Assembly: GCF_019704315.1 (NCBI RefSeq)
Contig: NZ_AP024597.1
Span: forward strand, 2,702,501-2,766,500
Reading direction: 5' to 3'
DNA from: Stygiolobus caldivivus
GTDB lineage: Archaea > Thermoproteota > Thermoprotei_A > Sulfolobales > Sulfolobaceae
DNA length: 64,000 nt
Shown: positions 28,480-37,602 of the stretch, piece after piece
How positions within the stretch are numbered: the first letter of the stretch is position 1
How the letters are laid out: every line of letters begins with the position of its first letter
Made by a program: the position numbers and the translations under genes
The notes under the pieces: model-generated
Seen by the model: the letters and a program-made list of their open reading frames with translations, nothing else
Database searches by the model: none
What the model was told of the DNA's origin: nothing

Positions 28480-29298
28480 ATGAATATACTATCTATGTGG
28501 TGGTGGAAATATTACCTTATGTCCTTTCTTGTCGTGCTTATTACTGAAACGGTCATATCTCTAATAGTACCCTCAACAATTATCTATACTTGCGCCGAAC
28601 TAGTTGTTGCATTTTTTATTTGGTACCTTGTTTCGCCCTACCTTATGAGAACAGCTTTTAAAATTAGAGAGGTAAAAGATGAAAATTTATTAAGGTTAAC
28701 CAGTTATGCTTCAGCTCTATTGGGTGTGAAGAGGGTAAAGGTGTATGAAATACAAGCGAGTTATTTGAACGCAATAGCCTTCGGAAACGTATTTTCTAAT
28801 GCGGTGGCTATAACTAGACCTCTAATCGAAGGTCTGAACGATAGGGAGATAATAGCAGTATTGGCACATGAGTTTGCTCATATAAAAAATAAAGATACAG
28901 AAGTCCAATGGTTTTACATCTTAGGGATAAACATGGTTTACGTCTTCGTGTCGTTCTATTTCCTCCCACTTGGCTTAGCAGTCTTGGGTTTAGGAATATT
29001 GAGTATGTTCTACTTGCACAAGTATTTAGAAAAGAAGGCCGACATTACAGCGGCTAATATGGCACCTTGGATACCTGAGTACTTGTCTTATGCTCTCATA
29101 AAAATAGCATATCTATCCCCTTCTCTGCCTACATCCGTCCTAAAGTATTTCCCTGAATTCCAGTTGTTCTTTATAAAGCAGAGCCTAATTAGTACTACGC
29201 AAAAGGATAAGTTATTATCCACCCACCCCAGCCTGAGCGAGAGACTAAGGTATTTAGAAGATATTTCTAAAAGATGGCAAAAAAACTATTACATGTGA
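28480..29298 (+). CDS. HtpX-like membrane metalloprotease (M48)
   Basis: Zinc endopeptidase of the M48/HtpX type, expected to cut misfolded membrane proteins at the cytoplasmic side. Of 272 residues, two N-terminal helices (about 8-52) precede the zinc site LAHEFAHIKNKDTEVQ (HEFAH at about 129-133); further helices follow at about 145-180, with the downstream acidic ligand region KYLEKKADITAAN. The end THPSLSERLRYLE is a typical M48 tail. The start is ATG 28480, or ATG 28495 (MWWWKYYLM). It stands alone and is divergent from the ATPase-like gene. Confidence 0.87.
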   Translation: MNILSMWWWKYYLMSFLVVLITETVISLIVPSTIIYTCAELVVAFFIWYLVSPYLMRTAFKIREVKDENLLRLTSYASALLGVKRVKVYEIQASYLNAIAFGNVFSNAVAITRPLIEGLNDREIIAVLAHEFAHIKNKDTEVQWFYILGINMVYVFVSFYFLPLGLAVLGLGILSMFYLHKYLEKKADITAANMAPWIPEYLSYALIKIAYLSPSLPTSVLKYFPEFQLFFIKQSLISTTQKDKLLSTHPSLSERLRYLEDISKRWQKNYYM

Positions 29299-29315
29299 TT
29301 ATCGGGTCGTTTACA

Positions 29316-29521
29316 GATCCATGACAATTTCTATTTGTCTTATTAAAATACTTTATGTCAATTATACATTAGGATAAAAATAATACTAAAATGCTAGCAG
29401 GAGGGATATGGGGGGAGTGGAATAATTTAAATTAAATAGAATATCTATTAAACATTCAGTTATTTGTACACAAATTATACTAATTCACGAAATATCGTTA
29501 CAATTTATAACGGAAACGTGA
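29316..29521 (-). repeat. Dispersed intergenic element, copy C (minus orientation)
   Basis: Copy between the htpX-like gene and UPF0248. On the minus strand it shows CACGTTTCCG, then GAATTAGTATAATT (29486-29473), an AT-rich body, and the conserved end AAGACAAATAGAAATTG with ATGGATC at 29316-29322. The middle is more diverged than in the copies at 12.8 and 31.1 kb. Confidence 0.6.
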
Positions 29522-29530
29522 GCACCCTGA

Positions 29531-29773
29531 CTATAAGTCCGGTTTTGGGTACCTGCTCCAGTACAAGTCTTTACCTTTCCTGATCTCCAATACCCTGTGT
29601 AATGGGATCACGTCTTCCGAATCCTTGAGGTAGATGTACGTGTTGTCTACTCTCTCTATAACATCAAATGGTATGTTGGAGCTCCCCTTTTCCCTGTCCC
29701 TAATTACCAGAGAGAAACTGGACTTATCCTTCTCACTCCACAATACTCTATTTATAGCGTCTTTAATCCTCAA
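29531..29773 (-). CDS. UPF0248 / DUF504 family protein
   Basis: An 80-residue protein matching the archaeal UPF0248 pattern: [11 protein letters not shown] at the start, a central [20 protein letters not shown], and the closing [17 protein letters not shown]. The fold in relatives is a small beta-barrel; function is not established, with RNA-related roles suggested. The start is a TTG that overlaps the stop of the upstream NurA-like gene (TTGA), so it is translationally coupled to that gene. Confidence 0.8.
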   Translation of the reverse strand: MRIKDAINRVLWSEKDKSSFSLVIRDREKGSSNIPFDVIERVDNTYIYLKDSEDVIPLHRVLEIRKGKDLYWSRYPKPDL

Positions 29774-31038
29774 ACCAGACCACTGTTAATCTCTTGGCTA
29801 ATATTTAATGCCTCAAGTTTCGTATCGTGTAGGAATGTTATAAAGTCTTTTAGCACGTTAAACGATAGGTAAAACAACCCCTTGGTCACCTTCTTAGAGT
29901 AGTTATCCACGAAGGAAATATAAGTAGGTAACATTTCCTTTGTGATACCGCTAAATACCTCTTGTAGGGAATTATTTAGTACACTTAGGTTTAAGCCCTC
30001 TATCCTGAAGAAGGTCTGTATCCCGCCAGGTATTTTAAGAATGGCATAGTACGCGTATCTCTCGGGTATGTCTTCCGCGTTTATGATTACTTGGTCAATG
30101 TCGTCTCTTTTTACGTCTATCTCACTGACTATCCTTATAGGCCCTATAAGGCAAAGCCCTATAGTGGAATTACACTGCTTTTCTGAGATGAGTTCAAGTA
30201 GTTCTGCGTCTGTCAAGTCCGGGACTCTATTTATCCCGATAAATTTTCCTATTCCGCTTATTTGTCTCAATTTTCTAGAATTTTCTAGCCTTTTTACGAC
30301 TCCTATTACATCCCTACTTTTAATCATGTCTAACCTTTCCTTAATTAAAGTAGCATAAGCCCACCTGTGTGTTATCCTCCCCCAATGCTTTAATACGTCC
30401 CTATCTTTAGGCAGCCCAAACTGGAACGAGCTGGAAAGCTCAATAGGTGTAGGGAAAAGCGGTCCGTCCAAGATTAGGAGTTTTTCCTTGGTCGCTTGCC
30501 TTATCAGGTTATTTTCAGCCTCTAGCCTAAGTTCATCGGCAACGTCGTCTAAATGATAAAGGCTCTCTCGCCTTATACCTTCTTTTGTCTCAACTTCGAC
30601 TTCGTCGACAGCGAACTCATAGCCAACTACGTTAGCGGTAGCTATCCCAACAGTGTTTAGCGCTTTCTGCAATATCCTTAAAAACTCTAGGTAGGAAGCT
30701 ACCCCTATATACCTTCCACTAACGTCGAACGGGTATATTAATCTGTCTCTATCGGTAGAATATAGTGCTCCCCCCACTACAACTAAATCTAAAAAAGTAG
30801 TTCTCAGCATCCTACTCGAACTGTCCACCGATGCCACTGAGGAGCCATCTCCTTTAAGAGAGAAAAGGTCAAGGGTCTCTATTTTATCACTTAGGAGCTG
30901 TAAATTCTCTTTATCGTCCCCTAGATCGGTTCTCGGGGTATATGTATGGACGATACTAGTAGCTCTATCTTTCAATTTGCTTATTTCGACGCCTAGTTTT
31001 AAAAGATCGTACTGGATATCAGCTTCACTCTTGGACAT
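29770..31038 (-). CDS. NurA-domain nuclease-like protein
   Basis: A 422-residue protein of the NurA superfamily. The order of motifs fits NurA: first acidic motif [11 protein letters not shown] (about residues 68-78), second acidic motif [10 protein letters not shown] (about 189-198), a DVIGVVKR strand (about 247-254), and a late [17 protein letters not shown] strand. NurA nucleases pair with the HerA helicase for DNA end processing; no herA gene is next to this one. It begins with a helical N-terminal stretch and is coupled to UPF0248 downstream. It may be a family member with its own role. Confidence 0.72.
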   Translation of the reverse strand: MSKSEADIQYDLLKLGVEISKLKDRATSIVHTYTPRTDLGDDKENLQLLSDKIETLDLFSLKGDGSSVASVDSSSRMLRTTFLDLVVVGGALYSTDRDRLIYPFDVSGRYIGVASYLEFLRILQKALNTVGIATANVVGYEFAVDEVEVETKEGIRRESLYHLDDVADELRLEAENNLIRQATKEKLLILDGPLFPTPIELSSSFQFGLPKDRDVLKHWGRITHRWAYATLIKERLDMIKSRDVIGVVKRLENSRKLRQISGIGKFIGINRVPDLTDAELLELISEKQCNSTIGLCLIGPIRIVSEIDVKRDDIDQVIINAEDIPERYAYYAILKIPGGIQTFFRIEGLNLSVLNNSLQEVFSGITKEMLPTYISFVDNYSKKVTKGLFYLSFNVLKDFITFLHDTKLEALNISQEINSGLV

Positions 31039-31100
31039 TAAATAAGAATTGCCTTTTAATTTTAATTAACATTACGTTGTGCAAATTACTCCCCAACTGA

Positions 31101-31280
31101 GTCTTTCACGCGTCCTTTGAAATCGGAATACTCTCTGTTAAAATTAGTATAATTCTATATAAATACTGCAATATACGAAAGGTTATTTCGGATAAATTAA
31201 GATGTTGACTTGTCATATTATACTTTTAAACGGTACTAGTATTGCTTGGTTTAAATGCGATGTGATAACCTCATTCTATT
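31101..31280 (+). repeat. Dispersed intergenic element, copy D (plus orientation)
   Basis: Fills the 336-bp gap between the NurA-like and TGT-like genes. It shows GTCTTTCACGCGTCCTTTG, then AAATTAGTATAATTCTAT, GGATAAATTAAG, TGTCA, ACGGTACTAGTATTGCTT and TGCGATGTGATAA. These blocks line up one after another with copy B at 12771-13003. The right end beyond about 31280 is not clearly conserved. Confidence 0.65.
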
Positions 31281-31374
31281 TATATGATTAGAGACCGTAA
31301 AGGGCGGTGAAAGACCTTTAACCCATATCCCCAAATATTGGGAGTATTATCCATTTACTAATTTATCTAATTCT

Positions 31375-32268
31375 TTATCGTGATGATGAAGAAGGTAAAA
31401 TTAACTCTCCGCATACGTTTAAATCTCTTATCTGTTCAAGTGACATTTTACCTATTTCTTCGCTTTTTATTATTTCTGGTCTCCTCCTTGTATAGTCGGA
31501 CTTCAGGACTACCCACGCGTTAATTAAAGTCCTATTAATCCAGTTATCTAGGTTTACTTCAAATGGGAAGTTTGTAGTTTCGAGGAATTTAAACAACTCC
31601 TCTAATTCGTCACTTTTGGCACTCCTAACGTGCCATTTTATTTTTCTTTTACCCACGTATTTTTCACCTTTTCCCGGTATAAGTACCATCCCCATAGCTC
31701 CCTTAACTCTGTAAGTTGACGTATCAACGCTATCCGCGTTATAAAACACTTTTCTCATGAACGGGGACCCTGCGCCCATGACGTGCAAATTTTTAGTCTT
31801 ATTCCTTAGGTAGTGGTACATGGCTATAATAGTAGTCCTACCTATACCTCGATGGAGTAGAGGGGGTACTACTCCTCCATAGGCTATAACTTTTGGTGGG
31901 TGAGAATTATAAAAGTCTAAGGCTTTATCTATGAAGTCCAAAGGGTAAGCGTGGATTACTGGGATTACATCAATTTCAGCCTCATATAGTTTTAGGTAAT
32001 ACTCAAAAGTCTCTTTAGCCGGAGGGGAACAGACGGGTGTCGGGATGTCTAAAGAAATAAAATAATCTCCCCCTACGTTTTTGTAACGCTTTATCACATC
32101 ATTAACGTCTATTTTGATACCTTTTCTCATTATTTGATACCCGCCGCTATCGACCCAAGTCTCGTTATCCCACGTGCGCTCAATTTCTCTAAGCTGGTTT
32201 ATCATAATTGGCGTCCCCAGTTTCCATATGGGTATCCTAAGGTCAGGCATCCCGAGTATTACTTTCAT
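31375..32268 (-). CDS. Short tRNA-guanine transglycosylase-like protein (TGT/DpdA-type)
   Basis: A 297-residue base-exchange enzyme of the TGT fold. TGT signatures: WVDSGGYQIMRKG (first catalytic Asp; TGTs have DSGGFQ, about residues 38-50), the following DYFISLDIPTPV strand, and near residue 180 DSVDTSTYR, where TGTs carry the nucleophilic Asp. It lacks the PUA part of archaeal TgtA and is shorter than a full arcTGT (about 500 residues), more like the DNA-acting DpdA proteins or stand-alone TGT paralogs. It is probably a 7-deazaguanine-inserting enzyme; whether the target is tRNA or DNA is open. An ArcS-like gene lies 1.5 kb upstream. Confidence 0.68.
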   Translation of the reverse strand: MKVILGMPDLRIPIWKLGTPIMINQLREIERTWDNETWVDSGGYQIMRKGIKIDVNDVIKRYKNVGGDYFISLDIPTPVCSPPAKETFEYYLKLYEAEIDVIPVIHAYPLDFIDKALDFYNSHPPKVIAYGGVVPPLLHRGIGRTTIIAMYHYLRNKTKNLHVMGAGSPFMRKVFYNADSVDTSTYRVKGAMGMVLIPGKGEKYVGKRKIKWHVRSAKSDELEELFKFLETTNFPFEVNLDNWINRTLINAWVVLKSDYTRRRPEIIKSEEIGKMSLEQIRDLNVCGELILPSSSSR

Positions 32269-32457
32269 TGAGAGAAATAATAGTAATACCAGGTTATAAA
32301 GTAATACTAAAGGTAGAAGCGATAACGAGCTAAAAGTATTATAGCCTTAAATAAGTCTGTATTATGTAAGAATATCTATATTTATAGTAATTAGCTCGTG
32401 TCTTTAGAGACTTATGGAGTAGTGAAAAGCTACAAAATTAACTTAAAAACATAGGAA

Positions 32458-33198
32458 TTAAGCCAGTTTTAATAGTACTGCATATAGTTTATTCGACCTT
32501 ACATATTTAGTAGAAAAATCAGTCTTATTATCATACTTTTTTTCATCTTCACATGACTCGGGGATCAGGTTTTTGCCAAGCCTTTCCGTAATACACTCCT
32601 TAGCCTCTTTCAACGAGAACCCGTTAAAGGAGAATTTTAGGTCAGCTGATAAAACAGGGGTAATTTTGAGGTTTAATACTATATATGAAAGGTAACCGTT
32701 GAAGTAGTTTTCTATTATGTCAAGGTATTTTTCCTTTTCTTTCATGAGCGGGTTATAGACTATTGTTTCTAGACCAAGCTCGAAAGGGGTAAAAGCCTCG
32801 AGTTCCCTATCAAATTGGACTTTAATCAAATAATTCTCTAGGTACTGGCTATCGATTTCCTTCGTGAAAGTTAGATTTCTGATCCCCAACCTTTTGCCAT
32901 TTTGCAGGAAATTGTATTTTAGGTGTACTAGTGATGAGTTATTAGAAGCTATGACTGAAATGGTTGAGCTGAATCCCCTGTGTGAATTTCTAGTGATTCC
33001 GACAATCGTATTCTTTAAATAAAAATAACCATCAGTTGAATACGAAGCTTCTACTGAATATGTAGCTTGGAGAAATACAATCTCGTCTCTTATAATACCT
33101 AGTTGCTCAAATAAATTTTCTATGTCTGAGTCCCTATTCCCTCTCAGATAATTAGAAAGCCTTCGTAATACTTGATCGTCTTTAAAGTCCACATTCAA
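32458..33198 (-). CDS. Hypothetical protein, unknown function
   Basis: A 246-residue soluble protein that is strand-rich in the middle (AYS..., FYLKNTIVGITR, STISVIASNNSSLVHLKY) and helical at both ends. No known motif or membrane segment. Preceded by a long AT-rich leader. It lies between the TGT-like and ArcS-core genes in the same direction, each apparently with its own promoter, so a link to deazaguanine metabolism is possible but unsupported. Confidence 0.5.
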   Translation of the reverse strand: MNVDFKDDQVLRRLSNYLRGNRDSDIENLFEQLGIIRDEIVFLQATYSVEASYSTDGYFYLKNTIVGITRNSHRGFSSTISVIASNNSSLVHLKYNFLQNGKRLGIRNLTFTKEIDSQYLENYLIKVQFDRELEAFTPFELGLETIVYNPLMKEKEKYLDIIENYFNGYLSYIVLNLKITPVLSADLKFSFNGFSLKEAKECITERLGKNLIPESCEDEKKYDNKTDFSTKYVRSNKLYAVLLKLA

Positions 33199-33767
33199 AT
33201 AATTATATCTTTAATTATTTATAAATAATCATACAATAAAATTCTTCTTATTCAATTTAGTACAATATTCTCTGTATATTATTATTATCTAATATTCAAT
33301 TCTATATATTAAAATGTGTTATAACAATAAATTATTTTAAAAGTTAATTATCAGTAGTACAGAAAAAATTTGACTTTGAAATCTAATTTACTCCGTACGC
33401 GTATAAGTATAATAAAAGCCGATAATATGAGTTCTCCAATTCGTCAGAGATATTCAGCTTGAATAAATTTTCCTTAAACAAGAATGTAAACATTATATTC
33501 GTTTAGTTAATAAAGGACAATAGTAACCTTAACTTAAAGTATAAGCATTCGCCGTGAATATGACGGGAGACTTACCCTTTAGTATTTGACACTGAGTATA
33601 GTAAGCAGTAAGACGGTTCCCCTCTAGGACTTGACTGAGTATAAAAGTTGGGCACGAACCTTCACCTTTTTGGAAGACGTTCATGAACTAGCGTTGAGAC
33701 GTGTATCCCTAGTAATAACTCTAAGTCCCACGGTTGCAAAACTAGCAGATATTATGTATAATAGCCT
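33199..33767. other. Long intergenic leader with two motif sites
   Basis: No gene seen. The first 200 bp are extremely AT-rich. Two copies of the partly palindromic motif (consensus TTTAGTACTTGACTGAGTA) stand in direct orientation at 33575-33600 and 33621-33643, 46 bp apart. The remaining DNA up to the ArcS-core stop codon shows no structure I recognise. Confidence 0.5.
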
Positions 33768-34319
33768 TTAAGCTTTAGAGTAATCTTCATATAGTCGTAA
33801 TGCTTTAATTGAGGCTTCCTTTATGCTCTTAAACGCTAATTTACCATACGGATAAATTTCTACCTTTACCCCCGCCTCGTCTGAAGCTTCCTTTAAAACT
33901 CTAAAGTGGTGCCTAGGTAAGACGGCAACCATAAACTCATGAAAATTACTCACTGCCTTAATTGCAATAGCTAAAAGTTCCACAAATTCTTTTCTCTCCT
34001 CTGGTGTCATCTTTGAAGGTGGGTAGTCATAGTCACTAAAGGGATAACACTCCTCATACTCACGCGGGACTAAGAGCATTGGTTCGGATACACTATATAT
34101 CTGTACTTTATCCTTAACTATACTTTCTGCTATCTTATGTGTGGGGGAATTGTGATAAGGTTTCTTCTCTGTACAAGGTAATAGTAACGCTATTTTTTTC
34201 TCCGAACTCCATTTCGTAAACAAGTATTTGTGCCACTCAACAACAGACGGGTGCTTGAATGGGTCCTTACCTTCTTCTTTTACGACCCTACCGTTATACC
34301 TTATAGGTGGGCATTGCAC
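33768..34319 (-). CDS. Stand-alone archaeosine synthase core domain (DUF5591)
   Basis: A 183-residue protein that is essentially only the central domain of archaeosine synthase ArcS. It carries the ArcS core signature PC-x3-KPY-x2-S-x2-H as PCTEKKPYHNSPTH (about residues 49-62), followed by SVSEPMLLVPREYEECYPFSDYDYP, typical of the domain that turns preQ0 on tRNA into an archaeosine precursor. Full ArcS has TGT-like and PUA domains besides this. A split arrangement with the TGT-like gene is a tempting reading. The start is GTG 34319. The possible function is 7-deazaguanine modification of tRNA or DNA. Confidence 0.75.
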   Translation of the reverse strand: MQCPPIRYNGRVVKEEGKDPFKHPSVVEWHKYLFTKWSSEKKIALLLPCTEKKPYHNSPTHKIAESIVKDKVQIYSVSEPMLLVPREYEECYPFSDYDYPPSKMTPEERKEFVELLAIAIKAVSNFHEFMVAVLPRHHFRVLKEASDEAGVKVEIYPYGKLAFKSIKEASIKALRLYEDYSKA

Positions 34320-34359
34320 AGTCTGTTATTAGTATTCTCTATTAAAAAATGAAGGGGCC

Positions 34360-34773
34360 TTATTTTGAAAACATTTCTATCTCTTCAAACTCCGCACTTT
34401 CCAATAAAATCCCTGAGTGGAACTTAGCTAGTATATATCTGAGAAAATCTAGTGAACTATAAGGCAAATCTAATTCTTCCCCGCCTCTAATAAAGGCTCT
34501 AATAGTCTTCCTGTTATGGTCTACAAATAGAATAAAATCTTTCCAGTCTAGTTTTTGTACAAGCTCATGAAGTTTCAATTCTCCAACTGTGACTACCCCA
34601 TAATTTTCAACAAGGTAAGATAAGTTTATCCCTTCGATGTCGTAAACGAGCATAGGTTTAGCAAAAATTATTTCCGACCCTTGTGGTACGTCTTTCTCCT
34701 TTTTCACTTCCTTTATTTTTTTACCGTCGTACAAGAACTTCCTATCAGGAGTTATAAATAGTAAAGGGGCCAT
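34360..34773 (-). CDS. Hypothetical protein upstream of the ArcS-core gene
   Basis: A 137-residue soluble alpha/beta protein (opens MAPLLFITPDRKFLYDGKKI) with no recognised motif. It ends 40 bp before the ArcS-core start in the same direction, so co-transcription is likely. Function unknown. Confidence 0.5.
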   Translation of the reverse strand: MAPLLFITPDRKFLYDGKKIKEVKKEKDVPQGSEIIFAKPMLVYDIEGINLSYLVENYGVVTVGELKLHELVQKLDWKDFILFVDHNRKTIRAFIRGGEELDLPYSSLDFLRYILAKFHSGILLESAEFEEIEMFSK

Positions 34774-35390
34774 GGTAAGATAATTCGAAAAAATGAAATT
34801 TAAGCATTTCGTCGAAAAATAATGAATATAGATTACCTATATATTCTATTTTACTATATAATATCTATATATACATATATAAATTATATAGCTATTAGTT
34901 CACCTTATCTCGTCCTGAGATTGAAAAATTTTGGTAAAGATAACAAAATCATATAATATATTTATAAAAACTTTAGGATAATAATCAATTATTTTATGTA
35001 ACTTTATAACATTTTTCTCCTAGAAAGATGTAGGATCAGTAAATTTAGCGTATGCGGGTTATTAGGTATACAAAATAACTTTGAATAGAGTTAAGCCGTG
35101 TAAGTCTAACTAGATATATGCTTATTTGTATAGCTATCGATCCTAACCGTTAAGCCCATATTGGAGTAACTAGATTAGAACACCTATACCTCTTAGGCTT
35201 TAAAGGTAAACATCAGCGAGTATTTGCTCATCTTGTGGGGGGATTATTGCTGATGGTAGGTTCTACCTTAGCCTTTAAATCCTAACTAAGTATCATACTT
35301 TAAGAAATTCTCGATTATTACAGTTTACTCGAAAGTTTATTTAATTATGTTGAAGTAGCTTTAATTCCTAATGACTACTTTAGTCTAACT
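34774..35390. other. Long intergenic region, AT-rich, one motif site
   Basis: No gene found. 34800-35000 is very AT-rich with alternating TATA tracts. At 35272-35293 a plus-strand copy of the clustered motif occurs as CCTTTAAATCCTAACTAAG plus TAT. Less certain relatives lie near 35100 and 35140. The last 50 bp are the leader of the flavin oxidoreductase gene. Confidence 0.45.
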
Positions 35391-37043
35391 ATGAAACTCT
35401 TCGAGCCGTTAAAAATCGGCGACATAACGATAAAAAACAGAGTAGTAATGTCCCCAATGATAACTAATCTAGCTACTCCAGAGGGGTACCCCAGCGAAGA
35501 GCACATATCATACTTTTTAAGGAGGAAGTCGGTGGGGTTGATGATCACTGAATACACTTACGTAAATAAGGTCGACTCCAGGGGATCTCCTAACCAGCTC
35601 GGCTTATACGATGATGCTTTAATCCCTAAATTCGCAAGGCTTACAGAAGCAGTACACAACGTGGGCTCTAAAATATTTGTACAGCTGGTCCATGTAGGGA
35701 GGAAGACCAGGAGAAATCTAATATGGGGAAACGATGTAATTGCCCCCTCCAATATTCCGCTCATAGACCCTGTGAAGGAAATGACTGAGAACGATATAAA
35801 TAGGGTAGTAGACGACTTTGTAAAAGCCTCAGAGAGGGCGGAGAAGAGCGGGTTTGACGGTATAGAATTACATGGGGCACATGGTTATCTAATAGCACAG
35901 TTCCTATCTCCAGCTACAAACAAGAGGGTTGACAAGTATAAGGATGGAGTATTATTTCTAGAGGAAATCATAAAGGAGATAAGGACGGTTACCAGTATAC
36001 CGGTAGGGTTGAGGATCTCTGCCACCGAGTTCGACCCTGGCGGGTTAACGCCAGAAATTGTAGGTAAAATAATCAGTAGAGTAGAAGATAAACTTGACTA
36101 TGTACACTTATCAGCAGGGAGGGATGGGCCATTAGGTGGCTCATCGAGCTTTTACTATAAGAAACCTAGTTATTTAGAAGAAGCTAAGGTAGTAAAAAAT
36201 TACGTTAAGCGCATACCGATGTTGCTGGTAGGTTCAGTCACTACTTTAGAAGAAGCTAATAAGGTCCTTGAAATTGCTGATGCAGTAGTCCTCGGGAGGC
36301 AAATTTTAGCTGACCCTGATTGGTTAGAGAAGATAAGAAACAAAGAGGAGGGGCCCATAAGACCTTGTATAAGATGTAACCAATCTTGTAGGTTACTATC
36401 AACTAGAGAAGTCAGATGTGATGTAAACCCAGAGCTCGGATGGGAAATATTGCCTCCTATGGAAAGAGGAGAAGGAAGTGTAACAGTGGTCGGAGGAGGA
36501 CTTGCCGGTATGGAGGCTTCCAGAGTTTTAGCTTTAAGAGGATTCGAGGTCGAGCTTTATGAGAAGAGTGATAAGCTAGGGGGAGAGCTAAACGAGTATA
36601 GAGATCCGTACAAGAGGAAGGAGTTCAGTAATATCCTTACATATTATGAACAAGAATTAAAGAGGCTCGGTGTAAAGATTAGGCTCTCCGCTAAGACAGA
36701 AAAAGCTGACCTGCTAATGATCCCTTCAGAATCACAGCCAAGCTTTGTAGAATATAAAGGCCTAAGAATTCTCGTTAATTCGAACTTATATGCCTACCAA
36801 GATTACGTGTTTGAATGGGTGAAGAGCAATGAGGTATACGTAACGGATAATGTATTCAAAGGGCTGGATAGGAATAGGGCATTTTTACTCAAAGAGATAT
36901 ATAAGGGACTTGGGGTAAGGTTTGAAAAGCCTGAAAAGGTAGACGTTACCATTAATGATGTAAGAAAGGAGCAACCATCTATAGGTAAGGCTATTGCTAA
37001 GGGTTATTGGGCTGGTAGGATGTATAAAAATAGGTATTCCTGA
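35391..37043 (+). CDS. NADH:flavin oxidoreductase / 2,4-dienoyl-CoA reductase-like protein
   Basis: A 550-residue flavoprotein of the old-yellow-enzyme superfamily. It has the FMN TIM barrel (residues 1-320, opening [20 protein letters not shown], active-site region [21 protein letters not shown]) and the four-cysteine cluster [22 protein letters not shown] (about 327-348) for a 4Fe-4S centre. A dinucleotide-binding start follows at [21 protein letters not shown] (about 364-384). Relatives are about 640-670 residues; here the C-terminal FAD/NADPH region is about 100 residues shorter and lacks a second clear GxGxxG, so pyridine-nucleotide binding may be altered. Reduction of unsaturated acyl-CoA or enones is inferred from the family. 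Confidence 0.85.
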   Translation: MKLFEPLKIGDITIKNRVVMSPMITNLATPEGYPSEEHISYFLRRKSVGLMITEYTYVNKVDSRGSPNQLGLYDDALIPKFARLTEAVHNVGSKIFVQLVHVGRKTRRNLIWGNDVIAPSNIPLIDPVKEMTENDINRVVDDFVKASERAEKSGFDGIELHGAHGYLIAQFLSPATNKRVDKYKDGVLFLEEIIKEIRTVTSIPVGLRISATEFDPGGLTPEIVGKIISRVEDKLDYVHLSAGRDGPLGGSSSFYYKKPSYLEEAKVVKNYVKRIPMLLVGSVTTLEEANKVLEIADAVVLGRQILADPDWLEKIRNKEEGPIRPCIRCNQSCRLLSTREVRCDVNPELGWEILPPMERGEGSVTVVGGGLAGMEASRVLALRGFEVELYEKSDKLGGELNEYRDPYKRKEFSNILTYYEQELKRLGVKIRLSAKTEKADLLMIPSESQPSFVEYKGLRILVNSNLYAYQDYVFEWVKSNEVYVTDNVFKGLDRNRAFLLKEIYKGLGVRFEKPEKVDVTINDVRKEQPSIGKAIAKGYWAGRMYKNRYS

Positions 37044-37069
37044 AACTTGTCTAGCTTTAATTTACCAAA

Positions 37070-37170
37070 ATATCTACACTCAGTCAAAGTCTAAAAGTCG
37101 AGATAACTCAAAACTATCGAGTGTATTAACGAGAGGATCTTTGCCCTTTAATACCTGACAAAGTGTAAAT
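37070..37170 (+). repeat. Leader repeat, copy 1 (duplicated in inverted orientation at 45.1 kb)
   Basis: About 100 bp that matches the reverse complement of 45085-45185, best over AAAACTATCGAG, then TTTGCCCTTTAATACCTGA and AAAGT. It contains two of the partly palindromic motif sites (minus strand 37071-37096, plus strand 37143-37167). A third site lies at 37244-37265. The whole region 37044-37602 has no gene; it also holds dispersed-element copy E and the cbsA leader. Confidence 0.6.
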
Positions 37171-37330
37171 TACACTTTGGTCGATGTACGAAGAGTAATG
37201 CATAATACAGAGCGGATACGCTACATATGGGACGACGACTAACCATTAAACACCTAACTGAGTTTAAAATCGTTTTAGTAGTCGAGCGTTTTACGGTTCG
37301 GAACTTTACGTAGATGGCTAAGTATATAAT

Positions 37331-37533
37331 GAGTTACGACTCTGCTGTAAATTGTGATATTCTTAACTGAATTAGTATAACACGCAATACAATATACGTA
37401 GAACCATTCTGGGTAGTCTAAATCATAATGTCATCGCCATACGGTTTTATACGTCTCTTTATGTTAATATTACTTAATACTATATTAATAGTTAAAATCT
37501 CATTATGATAAGACAAATAAAAATCCGCAAAAG
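37331..37533 (+). repeat. Dispersed intergenic element, copy E (plus orientation)
   Basis: It starts around ACGACTCTGCTGTAAATTG, then GAATTAGTATAA at 37369-37380, a body whose reverse complement shares TAACTATTAA, AAGTAATATTAA and CCAGAATG with copy F at 42.9 kb, and the conserved end AAGACAAATAAAAATCCGC near 37510-37529. It lies immediately upstream of cbsA, so it may carry or have brought promoter elements. Confidence 0.6.
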
Positions 37534-37602
37534 ATACGTGTATCACCTTGGTCATAAGTCCAACGTTTAAAGTTTTTCAGCTCATTTTCTTATGTTGTAG
37601 GT

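Noticed and set aside
33575-33643. Possible CRISPR repeats
   Set aside because: The clustered motifs vary in sequence, spacing and strand and have no uniform 35-45 bp spacers; no cas genes are present.
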